Shown: piece by piece, positions 50,613 to 59,714 of the stretch | Numbering within the stretch: the stretch's first letter is position 1 | Layout: every line of letters starts with the position of its first letter | NCBI GenBank assembly: GCA_002441465.1 | Contig: DJWE01000003.1 | Location: 11,507 to 75,506 of the forward strand | Length of the DNA: 64,000 bases | Origin: Propionibacteriaceae bacterium UBA6238 | Lineage (GTDB): Bacteria > Actinomycetota > Actinomycetes > Propionibacteriales > Propionibacteriaceae | Direction of reading: 5' to 3' | The notes under the pieces: model-generated | Told to the model about the DNA's origin: nothing | Seen by the model: only the letters and a program-made list of their open reading frames with translations | The model's database searches: none | Position numbers and translations under genes: made by a program

Positions 50613-52067
50613 ATGACCGTTGCCGAAGACCGCGTGCACGACGCTGCGTCCGATCGCCTGCCCGCACAATCCGTCCGGGTGCTTGCCGTCCTCCTGGTGG
50701 GTGCTTTCGTGGTCATCCTGAACGAGACCGCCCTGAACGTCGCCCTGTCCGGAATCATGACCGACCTCGGCATCGACGAGCGCACCGCCCAGTGGCTCAC
50801 CACCGGGTTCATGCTGACCATGGCCGTGGTGATCCCGATCACCGGGTGGTTGATGGAGCGGCTTCCCACCCGCACCGTGTTCGGCCTGGCGATGAGCCTG
50901 TTCAGCCTGGGCACCCTGATCGCCGCGCTGGGTTGGGGGTTCCCCGGCCTGCTCGCCGGCCGACTGGTTCAGGCCAGCGGCACCGCGATCATGATGCCGC
51001 TACTGATGACGACCGTGATGGAACTCGTCCCACCCGGCCAGCGCGGCCGGGTGATGGGCACGATCAGCCTGGTGATCTCGGCCGCGCCGGCGATCGGTCC
51101 GACCCTGTCGGGGCTGATCCTGCAGTTCCTCCCGTGGCGATTCGTGTTCGTCCTCGTCCTGCCGATCGCCTTGGCGATCCTGGTCCTCGGGTTGCGGCAG
51201 GTACCCAACCTGAACGAGACAGTCGCGGTGAAGCTGGACGCGCTGAGCGTGCCGCTGGCCGCCCTGGGCTTCGGCGGACTGGTCTACGGGCTCAGCCAAG
51301 TGGGCAGTCCCAACGCGGTCGCAATGGAGGTCGCCCTGGGCGTCGGTGTGATCGGCCTGGGCCTCTTCGTCTGGCGCCAGCTCGTGCTGCAACGCAGCGA
51401 CGCCGCACTGCTCGACCTGCGCACGTTCACCCATCCCACCTTCGCCGTCGCGATCGCCGTGATGGCCATCGCGATGGCGGTGCTCTTCGGCACGATCATC
51501 GCGCTGCCGTTGATCCTGCAGCAGGTGATGCACGCCAAGCCGCTGTTCGTGGGTCTGCTCACCCTGCCCGGCGCCTTGGTGATGGGCCTGCTCGGTCCGG
51601 TCGTGGGACGCCTGTACGACCGGGCCGGACCCCGCTGGCTGATGCTCCCCGGCTCGCTGTCCGTGCTCGCCTCCTTCGGTCTGTTCACCCAGATCTCGGC
51701 CACCACCCCGTGGTGGGAGTTGCTGATCGCCCACGTGCTGCTGAGCCTCGGGCTCGCGTTCTTGTTCACGCCCCTGTTCACCCTCTCGCTCGGCTCACTG
51801 CCACCGCACCTGTACGGTCATGGCTCGGCGACCGTCGGCACCGTGCAACAGGTGGCCGGGGCAGCCGGAACGGCACTGTTCGTCACGGTGATGTCGAGCG
51901 TCGCTGCCATGCAGCCCGCCGGGACGTCCCCGGAGTACGCGCTCGCCGCCGGGGCCCGGGTGTCGTTCCTCGCCGTCGGCGCGCTGTGGTTGGTCGGGAT
52001 CGTGGCGATCGCATTCCTGCGCAAGCCCGCGGAGTCGCCGCAGCCCCAGCCCGTCATGGCCGGCTGA
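50613..52067 (+). CDS. MFS multidrug transporter, DHA2 (EmrB/QacA) family
   Basis: 484 residues with about 14 membrane helices. Motif A-like MLTMAVVIPITGWLMERLPTRTVFG and motif C-like VISAAPAIGPTLSG are visible (landmarks GWLMERLPTRTVFG and AAPAIGPTLSG). Drug/proton antiporter. The frame is preceded by GGAGAG. The long leader with mini-ORF and terminator-like hairpin suggests drug-inducible attenuation, an inference. Confidence 0.9.
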   Translation: MTVAEDRVHDAASDRLPAQSVRVLAVLLVGAFVVILNETALNVALSGIMTDLGIDERTAQWLTTGFMLTMAVVIPITGWLMERLPTRTVFGLAMSLFSLGTLIAALGWGFPGLLAGRLVQASGTAIMMPLLMTTVMELVPPGQRGRVMGTISLVISAAPAIGPTLSGLILQFLPWRFVFVLVLPIALAILVLGLRQVPNLNETVAVKLDALSVPLAALGFGGLVYGLSQVGSPNAVAMEVALGVGVIGLGLFVWRQLVLQRSDAALLDLRTFTHPTFAVAIAVMAIAMAVLFGTIIALPLILQQVMHAKPLFVGLLTLPGALVMGLLGPVVGRLYDRAGPRWLMLPGSLSVLASFGLFTQISATTPWWELLIAHVLLSLGLAFLFTPLFTLSLGSLPPHLYGHGSATVGTVQQVAGAAGTALFVTVMSSVAAMQPAGTSPEYALAAGARVSFLAVGALWLVGIVAIAFLRKPAESPQPQPVMAG

Positions 52068-52142
52068 GACTCCGGCACGTCGGAGGGACGGCGTCCGCTG
52101 AACCGCGGCCGCTGCTGCCCTGTTCCTCGGTAGGCTCCTCAG

Positions 52143-52619
52143 GTGCCGACTCCCGAGTTCATCCTGACCCTGCGCGAGAAGGTGGGCAACGCTCGGCTGT
52201 GGCTGTCCGGGTCGAGCGCGGTCGTGATACGCGGGAGCGGGGACGACACCGAGGTCCTGCTGGTCCGGCGCGCGGACAACGGTCAGTGGGCACCGGTCGC
52301 GGGCATCGTCGACCCGGGTGAACAGCCGCACGCGGCCGCCGTCCGCGAAGTGGCCGAGGAGGCCGGGGTCACTGTTGAGGTGGAGCGCCTGGTCTGGCTC
52401 ACCGTGACCGAGGTGATCACCTACGCCAACGGCGACGAGACCCAGTACATCGACCATGTCTTCCGTTGCCGCTGGGTGTCCGGCGATCCCTATCCCGCCG
52501 ACGGAGAGGCGAGCGAAGCCGCCTTCTTCCCGCTCGGACGGCTGCCGTCCATGGATGCTCGGCACTCCGAACAGATTCGGGTTGCCCTCGCCGACCACCC
52601 CGAGACGCGACTGGGCTGA
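52143..52619 (+). CDS. Nudix hydrolase
   Basis: 158 residues. The complete Nudix box runs from Gly54 to Val76 (GIVDPGEQPHAAAVREVAEE then AGV), fitting GX5EX7REUXEEXGU. Members hydrolyse nucleoside diphosphates linked to other groups; the exact substrate is unknown. GTG or ATG-like start at 52143 (GTG). Between the MFS and antiporter genes. Confidence 0.93.
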   Translation: MPTPEFILTLREKVGNARLWLSGSSAVVIRGSGDDTEVLLVRRADNGQWAPVAGIVDPGEQPHAAAVREVAEEAGVTVEVERLVWLTVTEVITYANGDETQYIDHVFRCRWVSGDPYPADGEASEAAFFPLGRLPSMDARHSEQIRVALADHPETRLG

Positions 52620-52628
52620 CCCCAGCCC

Positions 52629-52679
52629 GCCGAGTTGCGACTCAGGAACGCCGGACCATGCAGAGATTCTGACCACTCG
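52629..52679. repeat. Decayed copy of the palindromic repeat
   Basis: CGCCGAGTTG at the left matches the repeat at 54507 exactly for ten bases, and GAGATTCTGACCACTCG at the right matches its right arm in 16 of 17. The middle has diverged, so the two arms no longer pair fully. Length 51 against 55 bases for the intact copy. Confidence 0.6.
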
Positions 52680-52711
52680 CAGGCGCGGGGAGGTAGAGAG
52701 GAGATGACGCG

Positions 52712-54487
52712 ATGGAGGCACAGTTCGAGCTGATCGCGATCGCCGCCGTCCTGCTCGTGGTGGCCGTGTCCGTGCTCGCCCCGAAGGTCGGGGTGGCCGC
52801 ACCCCTGGTCCTGGTCGTGCTCGGGCTCGGCGTGGCCTCGCTGCCGATCGTCGACTCGATCACGATCCCGCCCGACCTGATTCTGGGCGGGATCCTGCCG
52901 CCGCTGCTGTACTCGGCTGCGGTGAACACCCCGTCCATGGAGTTCCGTCGCGACTTCCGGCTGATCTCGCTGTTCTCGGTGGTCCTGGTCGCGGTCAGCG
53001 CCGTGGTGATCGGGTTGCTGGCGTGCGCGCTGGTGCCGGGCCTGCCGCTGGGGATCGGGATCGCCCTGGGCGCGATCATCAGCCCGACGGACGCCGTCGC
53101 CACCGCCGTGATCCGGCAGGCGGGCGTCTCGCAGCGAATCGTCACCGTGATCGAGGGCGAGAGCATGCTCAACGACGCGACCGCGCTCGTCCTGCTGCGG
53201 TCGGCGGTCGCGGCGATCGGCGTGACCGTCAGCCTGTGGCAGGTCACCCTCGACTTCTTGTGGGCCGTGGCCGGCGCTGCGGCGATCGGCTACGTGGTCG
53301 GCCGGCTGAACCTCGCGGTCCGAGCGCGGGTGACCCCGGTGACCAGCAGCGTCACGATCTCCCTCGTCGTGCCGTTCCTGGCCTATCTGCCCGCGGAACA
53401 GCTCGGCGCGTCCGGGCTGGTCGCAGCCGTCACCGCCGGGCTGGTCACCGGATACGGGTCGCCGCGCAAGCTCGGCGCGGAGGAGCGGATCACCGAGCGG
53501 GCGGTCTGGCGCACGATCGAGTTGCTGCTGGAGAGCGCGGTGTTCTTGATGGTCGGGCTGGAGGCCCCGGCCCTGGCCGAGGACTTGGTCGAGCAGGGCG
53601 GCGGCCTCGGCATCGCGCTCATGGTGGCGGTCGGCGCCACCACCGTCGCGATCATCCTGCGCTCGGCGTTCGTGGCGGCGTCGGTGTGGTGGCTGGCCCG
53701 ACGCAACCAGCGCACACCCGCAGTCCGTCAACACCTGACCGAGCTGCAGGAACGACTCGCGGACGGCGAGGTGCCGCAGCTGGGGAACTCCGATCGACCC
53801 GGACGCAAGGAGCGTCGCACCCGCCGGCTGGCGCAGCGGGCCGGGGCGTCCGCCGTTTCCGACGAGGCGCGGATCGGGATCTGGCAGCGGATGGTCGACC
53901 AGCGCCTGGCCGATCTCGACTACCTCGCGGCGGAGGCGTTCGGCTGGCGGGAGGGTCTCGTCCTGGTCTGGGCGGGCATGCGTGGTGCCGTCACCGTCGC
54001 TGCCGCGCAGACTCTTCCGTCCGGCACCGAGCACCGCTCGCTGCTCGTCCTCGCCGCCGCGCTGGTCGCCGTCGGCACCTTGCTGGTGCAAGGGGGGACG
54101 CTGGGCTGGCTGGCTGGACGACTGGGATTGACCGGACATTCCACCGACTCCGATCCCGTGCAGTGGGCGGCCCTGCAGCAAGAGCTCAATCGGGCCGCCC
54201 TGGACCGGTTGTCCGGTGAGCTGGACGGCTATCCCGCCGAGCTGGTCGACCGGGCCCGCGAGCGCCTGCACCGGCTGACCCAGTCCGAGGAGGACTTCCG
54301 TCCGGACAGCCCGGCGAACAAGGAGTTGATGGGTCGCTACCGCACCCTACGGCTCACGCTGATCGCCGCGCAGCGCGACGAGCTGATGGCCATCCGTGAC
54401 CTGGGCACCTACCCGTCCGGGATGCTGGACGCGGCGCTCGCCCAGCTGGACGCCGACCAGATCGGCATCGAACTGAGGCAAGCCTGA
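52712..54487 (+). CDS. CPA1 Na+/H+ antiporter
   Basis: 591 residues. Twelve-helix CPA1 core with the ion-site segment IISPTDAVAT and GESMLNDATALV, ending at VWAGMRGAVTVAAAQTLP, then a soluble helical C-terminus (about 480-591). It is a paralogue of the antiporter at 24915-26774 but lacks the zinc finger, and carries a charged insert (TRRLAQRAGASAVSDEARIG) in the loop between late helices. Flanked on both sides by copies of a palindromic repeat. Confidence 0.92.
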   Translation: MEAQFELIAIAAVLLVVAVSVLAPKVGVAAPLVLVVLGLGVASLPIVDSITIPPDLILGGILPPLLYSAAVNTPSMEFRRDFRLISLFSVVLVAVSAVVIGLLACALVPGLPLGIGIALGAIISPTDAVATAVIRQAGVSQRIVTVIEGESMLNDATALVLLRSAVAAIGVTVSLWQVTLDFLWAVAGAAAIGYVVGRLNLAVRARVTPVTSSVTISLVVPFLAYLPAEQLGASGLVAAVTAGLVTGYGSPRKLGAEERITERAVWRTIELLLESAVFLMVGLEAPALAEDLVEQGGGLGIALMVAVGATTVAIILRSAFVAASVWWLARRNQRTPAVRQHLTELQERLADGEVPQLGNSDRPGRKERRTRRLAQRAGASAVSDEARIGIWQRMVDQRLADLDYLAAEAFGWREGLVLVWAGMRGAVTVAAAQTLPSGTEHRSLLVLAAALVAVGTLLVQGGTLGWLAGRLGLTGHSTDSDPVQWAALQQELNRAALDRLSGELDGYPAELVDRARERLHRLTQSEEDFRPDSPANKELMGRYRTLRLTLIAAQRDELMAIRDLGTYPSGMLDAALAQLDADQIGIELRQA

Positions 54488-54509
54488 CCCCCTCCCCCAC
54501 TCCACTCGC

Positions 54510-54561
54510 CGAGTTGTCAGAATCTCATTCGGCTATAGGCGAATGAGATTCTGACAACTCG
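54510..54561. repeat. Perfect 22-bp-arm palindromic repeat
   Basis: Arms of 22 bases (left arm CGAGTTGTCAGAATCTCATT plus CG) are exact reverse complements around an 8-base loop GCTATAGG. It lies between the antiporter stop and the deaminase ribosome site. It can act as terminator; the form is that of a mobile palindromic element, and a decayed copy lies on the other side of the antiporter gene. Confidence 0.85.
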
Positions 54562-54591
54562 GTAGCATCGCGGGGACGAAGGAGGGTCCCG

Positions 54592-55554
54592 ATGCCGCCG
54601 TTCGCGGAACTGCACCTGCACCTGGAGGGCACACTCGAGCCCGAGATGGTCTTCGAGCTGGCCGAGCGGAACCGGATCGGGTTGCCCTGGCGAGACCTCG
54701 AGGACCTCCGCGGACGCTACTCCTACTCGTGCCTGCAGGACTTCCTCGACCTCTACTACGCGAACATGGCGGTACTGCGCACCGAAGCCGACTTCGCCGA
54801 ACTGACCGACGCCTACCTGGCCCGTGCCGCGGCCACCGGCGTGGTGCGGGCGGAGGTGTTCTGCGATCTGCAGGCGCACACCGCCCGCGGCGTCCCCGCC
54901 CCGGTCGTGCTCGCCGGCGTCGCGGACGCGCTGTCGCGATCCGAAGCCGATCACGGCGTGAGCTCGGGGCTGATCCTGACCTTCCTGCGCCACCTGCCTG
55001 CCGCGGACGCCGAACTCGCCTACGAGGCGGCGCTCGCCACCGGCGTCGAGCTGCTCGGCGTGGGACTGTGCTCGACCGAGGTGGGCTACGCCGCGGCACC
55101 CTTCGGCGACCTGTTCGCCCGCGCCCGCTCGGACGGCCTGCGCACCGTGGCCCACGCCGGCGAGGAGGGCGACGCCAGCTACGTCTGGGAGGCGCTGGAC
55201 GCGCTGAAGGTCGAGCGGGTCGACCACGGCATCAACGCGATCGGCGATCCCCGGCTGGTCGCGCACCTCGCCGATCAGCAGATCCCGCTGACGGTGTGTC
55301 CGCTGTCGAACGTGCAGCTGAAGGCGGTGCCCGACCTGGCCGCGCACCCACTGCCCACAATGCTGGACGCTGGCCTGCTCGTCTGCGTGAACTCCGACGA
55401 CCCGGCCTATTTCGGCGGCTACCTGGACGCCAACATCGCCGCGGTTGAACGGGAGTTCGGCCTGAGCGCCGCTCAGGTGGAGACCCTGGCGGCCAACAGC
55501 ATCCGGGCGTCCTTCCTGCCTGGGCCGGAGAAGGAACGCCTGCTCCGAGGCTGA
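54592..55554 (+). CDS. Adenine/adenosine deaminase family protein
   Basis: 320 residues, zinc amidohydrolase. Metal and catalytic motifs: ELHLHLEGTLEPEM, VAHAGEEG, RVDHGINAIGDP, CPLSNVQLKAV and NSDDPAYFGGYL. The LEGTLEPEMVFELAERNRI start, DLQAHTARGV, FLRHLPAADAELA and NSDDPAYFGGY segments are those of the adenine deaminase (type 2) subgroup rather than classical adenosine deaminase. It probably converts adenine to hypoxanthine. ATG with GGAGGG five bases upstream. Confidence 0.88.
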   Translation: MPPFAELHLHLEGTLEPEMVFELAERNRIGLPWRDLEDLRGRYSYSCLQDFLDLYYANMAVLRTEADFAELTDAYLARAAATGVVRAEVFCDLQAHTARGVPAPVVLAGVADALSRSEADHGVSSGLILTFLRHLPAADAELAYEAALATGVELLGVGLCSTEVGYAAAPFGDLFARARSDGLRTVAHAGEEGDASYVWEALDALKVERVDHGINAIGDPRLVAHLADQQIPLTVCPLSNVQLKAVPDLAAHPLPTMLDAGLLVCVNSDDPAYFGGYLDANIAAVEREFGLSAAQVETLAANSIRASFLPGPEKERLLRG

Positions 55555-55570
55555 GCGCCGGATCGGTGGG

Positions 55571-57949
55571 TCAGGTGGTGTCCTGCCGAGATCGCGCGTG
55601 CGCGCGCCGTCCCTTCTCGGGCGGGGACGGCAAGGAGAAGGTGCCGAGGTGGTTCGCCCGGAGCAGCAGCCGGCTGGTGCGCAGCGACTTGGACCGTCCC
55701 GACAGCGGCACGGCGTCGGCGTCCCGGCTCAGTTCGACCACACCCACCTTCAGGCTGCGGGCGAACGGCATCAGCAGGAGCAGGATCCCGACTCCCACCA
55801 CCATCACTCGCATCGTGTCCGACTCCGGGCCAGGGAGTTGATTGGTCAACCCCAGCCAGGCCACGAACACGCCGAGGAGCAGGAAGGCCCCGTTCTGGAG
55901 GCGCTTGCGCCAGTTCGCCCACCGGTAGGCGATCATCAGCAGCGCCAACCGGGACGCCTCGTCCCGGTCTGGGAGATGACGCAGCTGGTGCAGCAGCCTG
56001 GCCTGGCGCGAACCCCAGCGGCGGCAACAAGGCCTGGTCACCGACCGCAGGTGCTGGATCAGGTCCTGTGCATCGTCGATCAGTTGCGCGTCCCCCTTCA
56101 GGCCCAGCCGATCCAGGGCTTCCTGGGCGAGAATCGCCGCGTGCAGCCCGCGCCGGCACACCTCACTGAACAGCCGCGGCGCCAGCGGCTCCGACCCGAT
56201 CCGAGATCCTGGACGGGCCCGTCCGGTCTCGAGGTAGTGGGTGGTGTCGCGGTGCAGGTCCGCGACCATCCGGTAGTCGGCCACCGCGATCATCAGCTGT
56301 TGCGCGTTCTCCGCCGATCCGGTGCTGCCGCCCTCCCCCTCTTCGGCCATCGCCAGCGAGGCCTCGAACTCGCTCTCGGCCTGGATCACGCGGGCCAGGA
56401 TGTGCTCCCCGACGCTCTCGGTGATCGCCATCGCCTCGCGCAGCGCCTCCTTGTAGCGTCCGGCGATCAGGGACGCCTGCGCGTCCAGCACCCGCAAGTC
56501 GAGGTCGTGCCGGCGCTGCGGCAGGACCTGGGCGAGCAGCGCGTCCGCCTCCGCGTCGTCGCCCTTGCGCAGCGCGAGCATCGCGCCGAGCACCTTCACC
56601 GACCAGGGATCGGACGCCGTGAGCGGCTCGGCCGCGAGGATCGCCGCGGCTCGATCGTCGTCACCGGCGAGCAGGGCGAGCCGGACGAGCTGGCGGCTGT
56701 CCACCTCGGCGCCGGCCCGGGTCAGCAACACCCGGGCGGCGGCCTGGCCCGCGTATCTCGCGCCCGCGAACGGGTTCTCCGGGTCGAGCAGGCGCCCCTC
56801 GGACTCCGGAGTCCCCCACTCCGTCCCCGCCCACAGGCACGCCTCGGCGTAGACCGTGTCGTAGGGATCGGGAGTGTCCAGCCGGCGCAGGTCCTCGAGG
56901 ATCGAGCGCGCCATCGACCGGTCGGCCAGGAGGAGCCGGACCCGGAGGATGGAGCGCTGCAACTCGGGCGGCAGCCCGGTCTCGTCCACCTCGACCGACT
57001 TGCGCAGGTGGTCCCACGCCTCGCGGTAGGCACCTTGCTGCATGGCAAGCCGGTGGGCCAGCAGCCGGTACACGTGCCGCCAGTGCTCGAAGGAGTCGGC
57101 GCCCATGCCCGCTGCCGCCCAGCCGTCCGCCTCGGCCGGGCGTCCCTCGATCACGGCGATCGTGCGCAGGCAGGCCTGCTGCGCCTCGGTGAACCGACCC
57201 ACATCGGTCATGGCCTGGATCCAGCGGGAGCGATCCTCCACGTCGAGGTCGCGGACACTCACCCCCCATTGGCCCGCAAGCTCGTCGAACAGCGCGGCGG
57301 AGGTGGCGTGATCGTCGAGCTCGGCGGACGCCACGGCGCGCACCAGCACGCAGGCCGCGCTGAGCTCGAGGCCGGCTACCAGCTCGATGGCGAGCGCAGG
57401 GCTCTCGGCCGCGAGCAGGTCCGCGGCACGCAGGGTGGAGGTCGGCCCTGCCGCGGCGAACCGAACCAGCGCCTGCTCAAACTCGGGATAGCTTCCGATC
57501 GGTGTGCGCTGTCGTCGTCCGGCCTGGAAGAAGCGGTCCAGCAGGCTGATCAGGCGCACGCCGTCCGCGTCCGTGCGGGGCACCGGGCCGGCCATCTGCA
57601 GCGCGGCGGCCCACGCCTGTCGGGCGAGGGCGTCATCCTCCTCGACGCCGGTCTCCTCCGCCCGAGCCTCTGCCCGCTGCCAAAGCTCTGCGGCCACGAA
57701 CTCGAGGATGTCCTGGTCGTCGGGGAAGCTTTCAACCAGATCGGCAAGGCTCGGACGCTGCGGTCGGGTGCCGAGTTCGCGCAGCACGCGGAGCCAGTTC
57801 GCCGCGTCCGCGCGGTTCAGCGCACCGCGCCGGTGCAGTTCTGCGTAGGCCTCGTCGGCCACAACGAAGGACGCCTCGGCGATGCTGGCCTCGGCACGTT
57901 GCCGCAGCCGCTCCACGTCGACCGCGACGGCAGTCAGATCCCCCGCCAT
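55571..57949 (-). CDS. Large TPR-like protein with C-terminal membrane anchor
   Basis: 792 residues, unrecognised. Residues 1 to about 640 are helical and repetitive in the manner of TPR proteins (AYAELHRRGALNRADAANWL, AILAAEPLTASDPWSVKVL, LDAQASLIAGRYKEALREAM). Two hydrophobic helices follow near the C-terminus (LQNGAFLLLGVFVAWLGLTN and VMVVGVGILLLLMPFARSL), then a basic tail rich in Arg. No signal peptide, so the repeat part is probably cytosolic. ATG after GGGGGG. A scaffold role is only an inference. Confidence 0.75.
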   Translation of the reverse strand: MAGDLTAVAVDVERLRQRAEASIAEASFVVADEAYAELHRRGALNRADAANWLRVLRELGTRPQRPSLADLVESFPDDQDILEFVAAELWQRAEARAEETGVEEDDALARQAWAAALQMAGPVPRTDADGVRLISLLDRFFQAGRRQRTPIGSYPEFEQALVRFAAAGPTSTLRAADLLAAESPALAIELVAGLELSAACVLVRAVASAELDDHATSAALFDELAGQWGVSVRDLDVEDRSRWIQAMTDVGRFTEAQQACLRTIAVIEGRPAEADGWAAAGMGADSFEHWRHVYRLLAHRLAMQQGAYREAWDHLRKSVEVDETGLPPELQRSILRVRLLLADRSMARSILEDLRRLDTPDPYDTVYAEACLWAGTEWGTPESEGRLLDPENPFAGARYAGQAAARVLLTRAGAEVDSRQLVRLALLAGDDDRAAAILAAEPLTASDPWSVKVLGAMLALRKGDDAEADALLAQVLPQRRHDLDLRVLDAQASLIAGRYKEALREAMAITESVGEHILARVIQAESEFEASLAMAEEGEGGSTGSAENAQQLMIAVADYRMVADLHRDTTHYLETGRARPGSRIGSEPLAPRLFSEVCRRGLHAAILAQEALDRLGLKGDAQLIDDAQDLIQHLRSVTRPCCRRWGSRQARLLHQLRHLPDRDEASRLALLMIAYRWANWRKRLQNGAFLLLGVFVAWLGLTNQLPGPESDTMRVMVVGVGILLLLMPFARSLKVGVVELSRDADAVPLSGRSKSLRTSRLLLRANHLGTFSLPSPPEKGRRAHARSRQDTT

Positions 57950-58084
57950 ATCTGCCCCCCAAGGGCACCAATATCGATCGGGTGCCGCGGGCGCGACAAT
58001 GGCTCGAATTGCGGACGGGACGCGGGCGGAGAAGGGATCTACTACCGGCGACTACGCTCGGGGCGTTCGGACCCGAGGAGAAGC

Positions 58085-58783
58085 ATGGCGACTCGAACCA
58101 CGCACGGCAGCGTCCTGCTGATCGGCGCCTCGCGCGGCCTGGGGCTGGCGATCGCGGCGGAGTACGTGGCGCGCGGCGCCCGCGTCGTAGCCACCGTCCG
58201 CGGCTCCGGACGCACTGCCCTGCACGAGCTCCGGGAGGAATCCGGTGGCCTGGAGATCCAGGAGGGTGTCGACGTCACCGTCCCCGGCCAGGTACGCGCG
58301 CTCCGGCGCCGGCTGGAGGGGTGCAGCTTCGAGCTGCTGCTCGTGAACGCCGGCATCGCCACCAACTCCGACCCGGCGGACATCACCGACGAGGAGTTCA
58401 ACCGCGTCATGACCACCAACGCGCTCGGTCCGCTCCGCGCGATCGAGTTGCTCGGCGACCTGCTCGGCGCGGACGGCACGATCGCGGTGATGTCGTCGGG
58501 TCAGGGCAGCGTCGCGAACAACAGCCGGGGCGGTTTCGACGTCTACCGGGCGAGCAAGTCCGCCCTGAACCAGCTCGTCCGAAGCTACGCGGCGCGCCAC
58601 GTCGACGATCCGCGGACGCTGCTGCTGCTCGCCCCGGGCTGGGTCCGGACCAGCCTCGGCAGTTCCGACGCACCGCTGTCGATCGAGGAGACCATCCCGC
58701 ACCTGGTCACCACGGTCGACAACCAGCGTGGCCACGGCGGCCTGCAGTACCTCGACCGCTTCGGGGGAGTGGTCCCCTGGTGA
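58085..58783 (+). CDS. SDR family oxidoreductase
   Basis: 232 residues, short-chain dehydrogenase. Cofactor motif GASRGLG (residues 14-20), NAG near 88-90, and the catalytic Ser138, Tyr154 and Lys158 (YRASK). It starts at the ATG after GAGGAG. It resembles bacterial C-factor/SniffeR-like small SDRs. Substrate unknown. Divergent from the large TPR-like gene across 135 bases. Confidence 0.9.
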   Translation: MATRTTHGSVLLIGASRGLGLAIAAEYVARGARVVATVRGSGRTALHELREESGGLEIQEGVDVTVPGQVRALRRRLEGCSFELLLVNAGIATNSDPADITDEEFNRVMTTNALGPLRAIELLGDLLGADGTIAVMSSGQGSVANNSRGGFDVYRASKSALNQLVRSYAARHVDDPRTLLLLAPGWVRTSLGSSDAPLSIEETIPHLVTTVDNQRGHGGLQYLDRFGGVVPW

Positions 58784-58816
58784 GACCGGACGCGCCGTGA
58801 CGGGTATCGTCGGCTG

Positions 58817-59665
58817 GTGCGTCCGCCGAGGTCGGTCCCTCTGACCGTGTTACTGCTGGCCACCGGCCTGTTCGCCGGGTGCCAGGCGGCGTCCGGTGCG
58901 CCCACGACGTCCGCTCCGGTGTCGGTGGCGGCCGCTTCCACCCCATCGGTGGCGACCACCATGCCTGGTGCATCCGCGACACCGGCCCCGACGCCGACCA
59001 CGACCGCGAGGCCGCTGTCGGGGCGGACGATCGTGATCGACCCCGGCCACAACGGCGTCTGGACGCGGCGCGAGCTGCGCAAGGTGCCCAGCGGCAACGG
59101 CCGCACCAAGGCATGCAACTCCTCCGGCACAGCCTCGAACGCCGGCTACCCCGAGCACGCCTACACCTGGTCCCAGGCGAAGGCACTGGCGAAGGTCCTG
59201 CGGGCGCGGGGGGCGAGAGTGAGGCTCACCCGTCCGAACGACCACGGTGAGGGACCCTGCGTCAACCTGCGCTCGAAGCTCGCCAACGATCTGTTGGCGG
59301 ACGCCCTGATCTCGATCCACGCGGACGGGAGCTTCGCTCGCGGCGCGCGCGGCTTCCACGTGATCCACAGCCCGACGATGGCCGGTGGCACTCGGGTCGA
59401 GGAGAAGTCGCTGGCCTTGGCGAAGCGGATCCGGCACGCCCTGGAGACCGAAACCCCACTGCCGCGCTCCACCTACATCGGTGGTGGCACCGCGCTGAAC
59501 TCGCGCGACGACCTGGGCACCCTGAACCTCTCCCTGCGCCCCGCCGTGCTGGTCGAGATGGGCAACATGCGCAATGCCACGGACGCGGCCCTGCTCGACT
59601 CCGCAGCATTCCGCACAGCGGCGGCGACGGCACTGGCCGACGCGATCCAGGCGTATCTGAGCTGA
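58817..59665 (+). CDS. N-acetylmuramoyl-L-alanine amidase lipoprotein (Amidase_3)
   Basis: 282 residues. A lipobox LFAGC (Cys22) ends the signal peptide; a Thr/Pro/Ala-rich linker (to about 70) leads to an Amidase_3 domain. Zinc ligands are expected in IDPGHNG, the Glu of YPEHAYTW and SIHADGSF; VLVEMGNMRN holds the catalytic Glu. It cleaves the bond between muramic acid and the stem peptide. GTG start. Follows the SDR gene by 33 bases. Confidence 0.92.
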   Translation: MRPPRSVPLTVLLLATGLFAGCQAASGAPTTSAPVSVAAASTPSVATTMPGASATPAPTPTTTARPLSGRTIVIDPGHNGVWTRRELRKVPSGNGRTKACNSSGTASNAGYPEHAYTWSQAKALAKVLRARGARVRLTRPNDHGEGPCVNLRSKLANDLLADALISIHADGSFARGARGFHVIHSPTMAGGTRVEEKSLALAKRIRHALETETPLPRSTYIGGGTALNSRDDLGTLNLSLRPAVLVEMGNMRNATDAALLDSAAFRTAAATALADAIQAYLS

Positions 59666-59714
59666 GGGCGTTGCCCAACCGGGATCCGGAACCGGACCCC
59701 GTGCGGGTCGTGGA

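Noticed and set aside
55598..58783. 1061-residue plus-strand open frame
   Set aside because: Antisense to the 792-residue TPR-like gene, then running into the SDR gene in the same frame; the real SDR start is the ATG at 58085 with GAGGAG.
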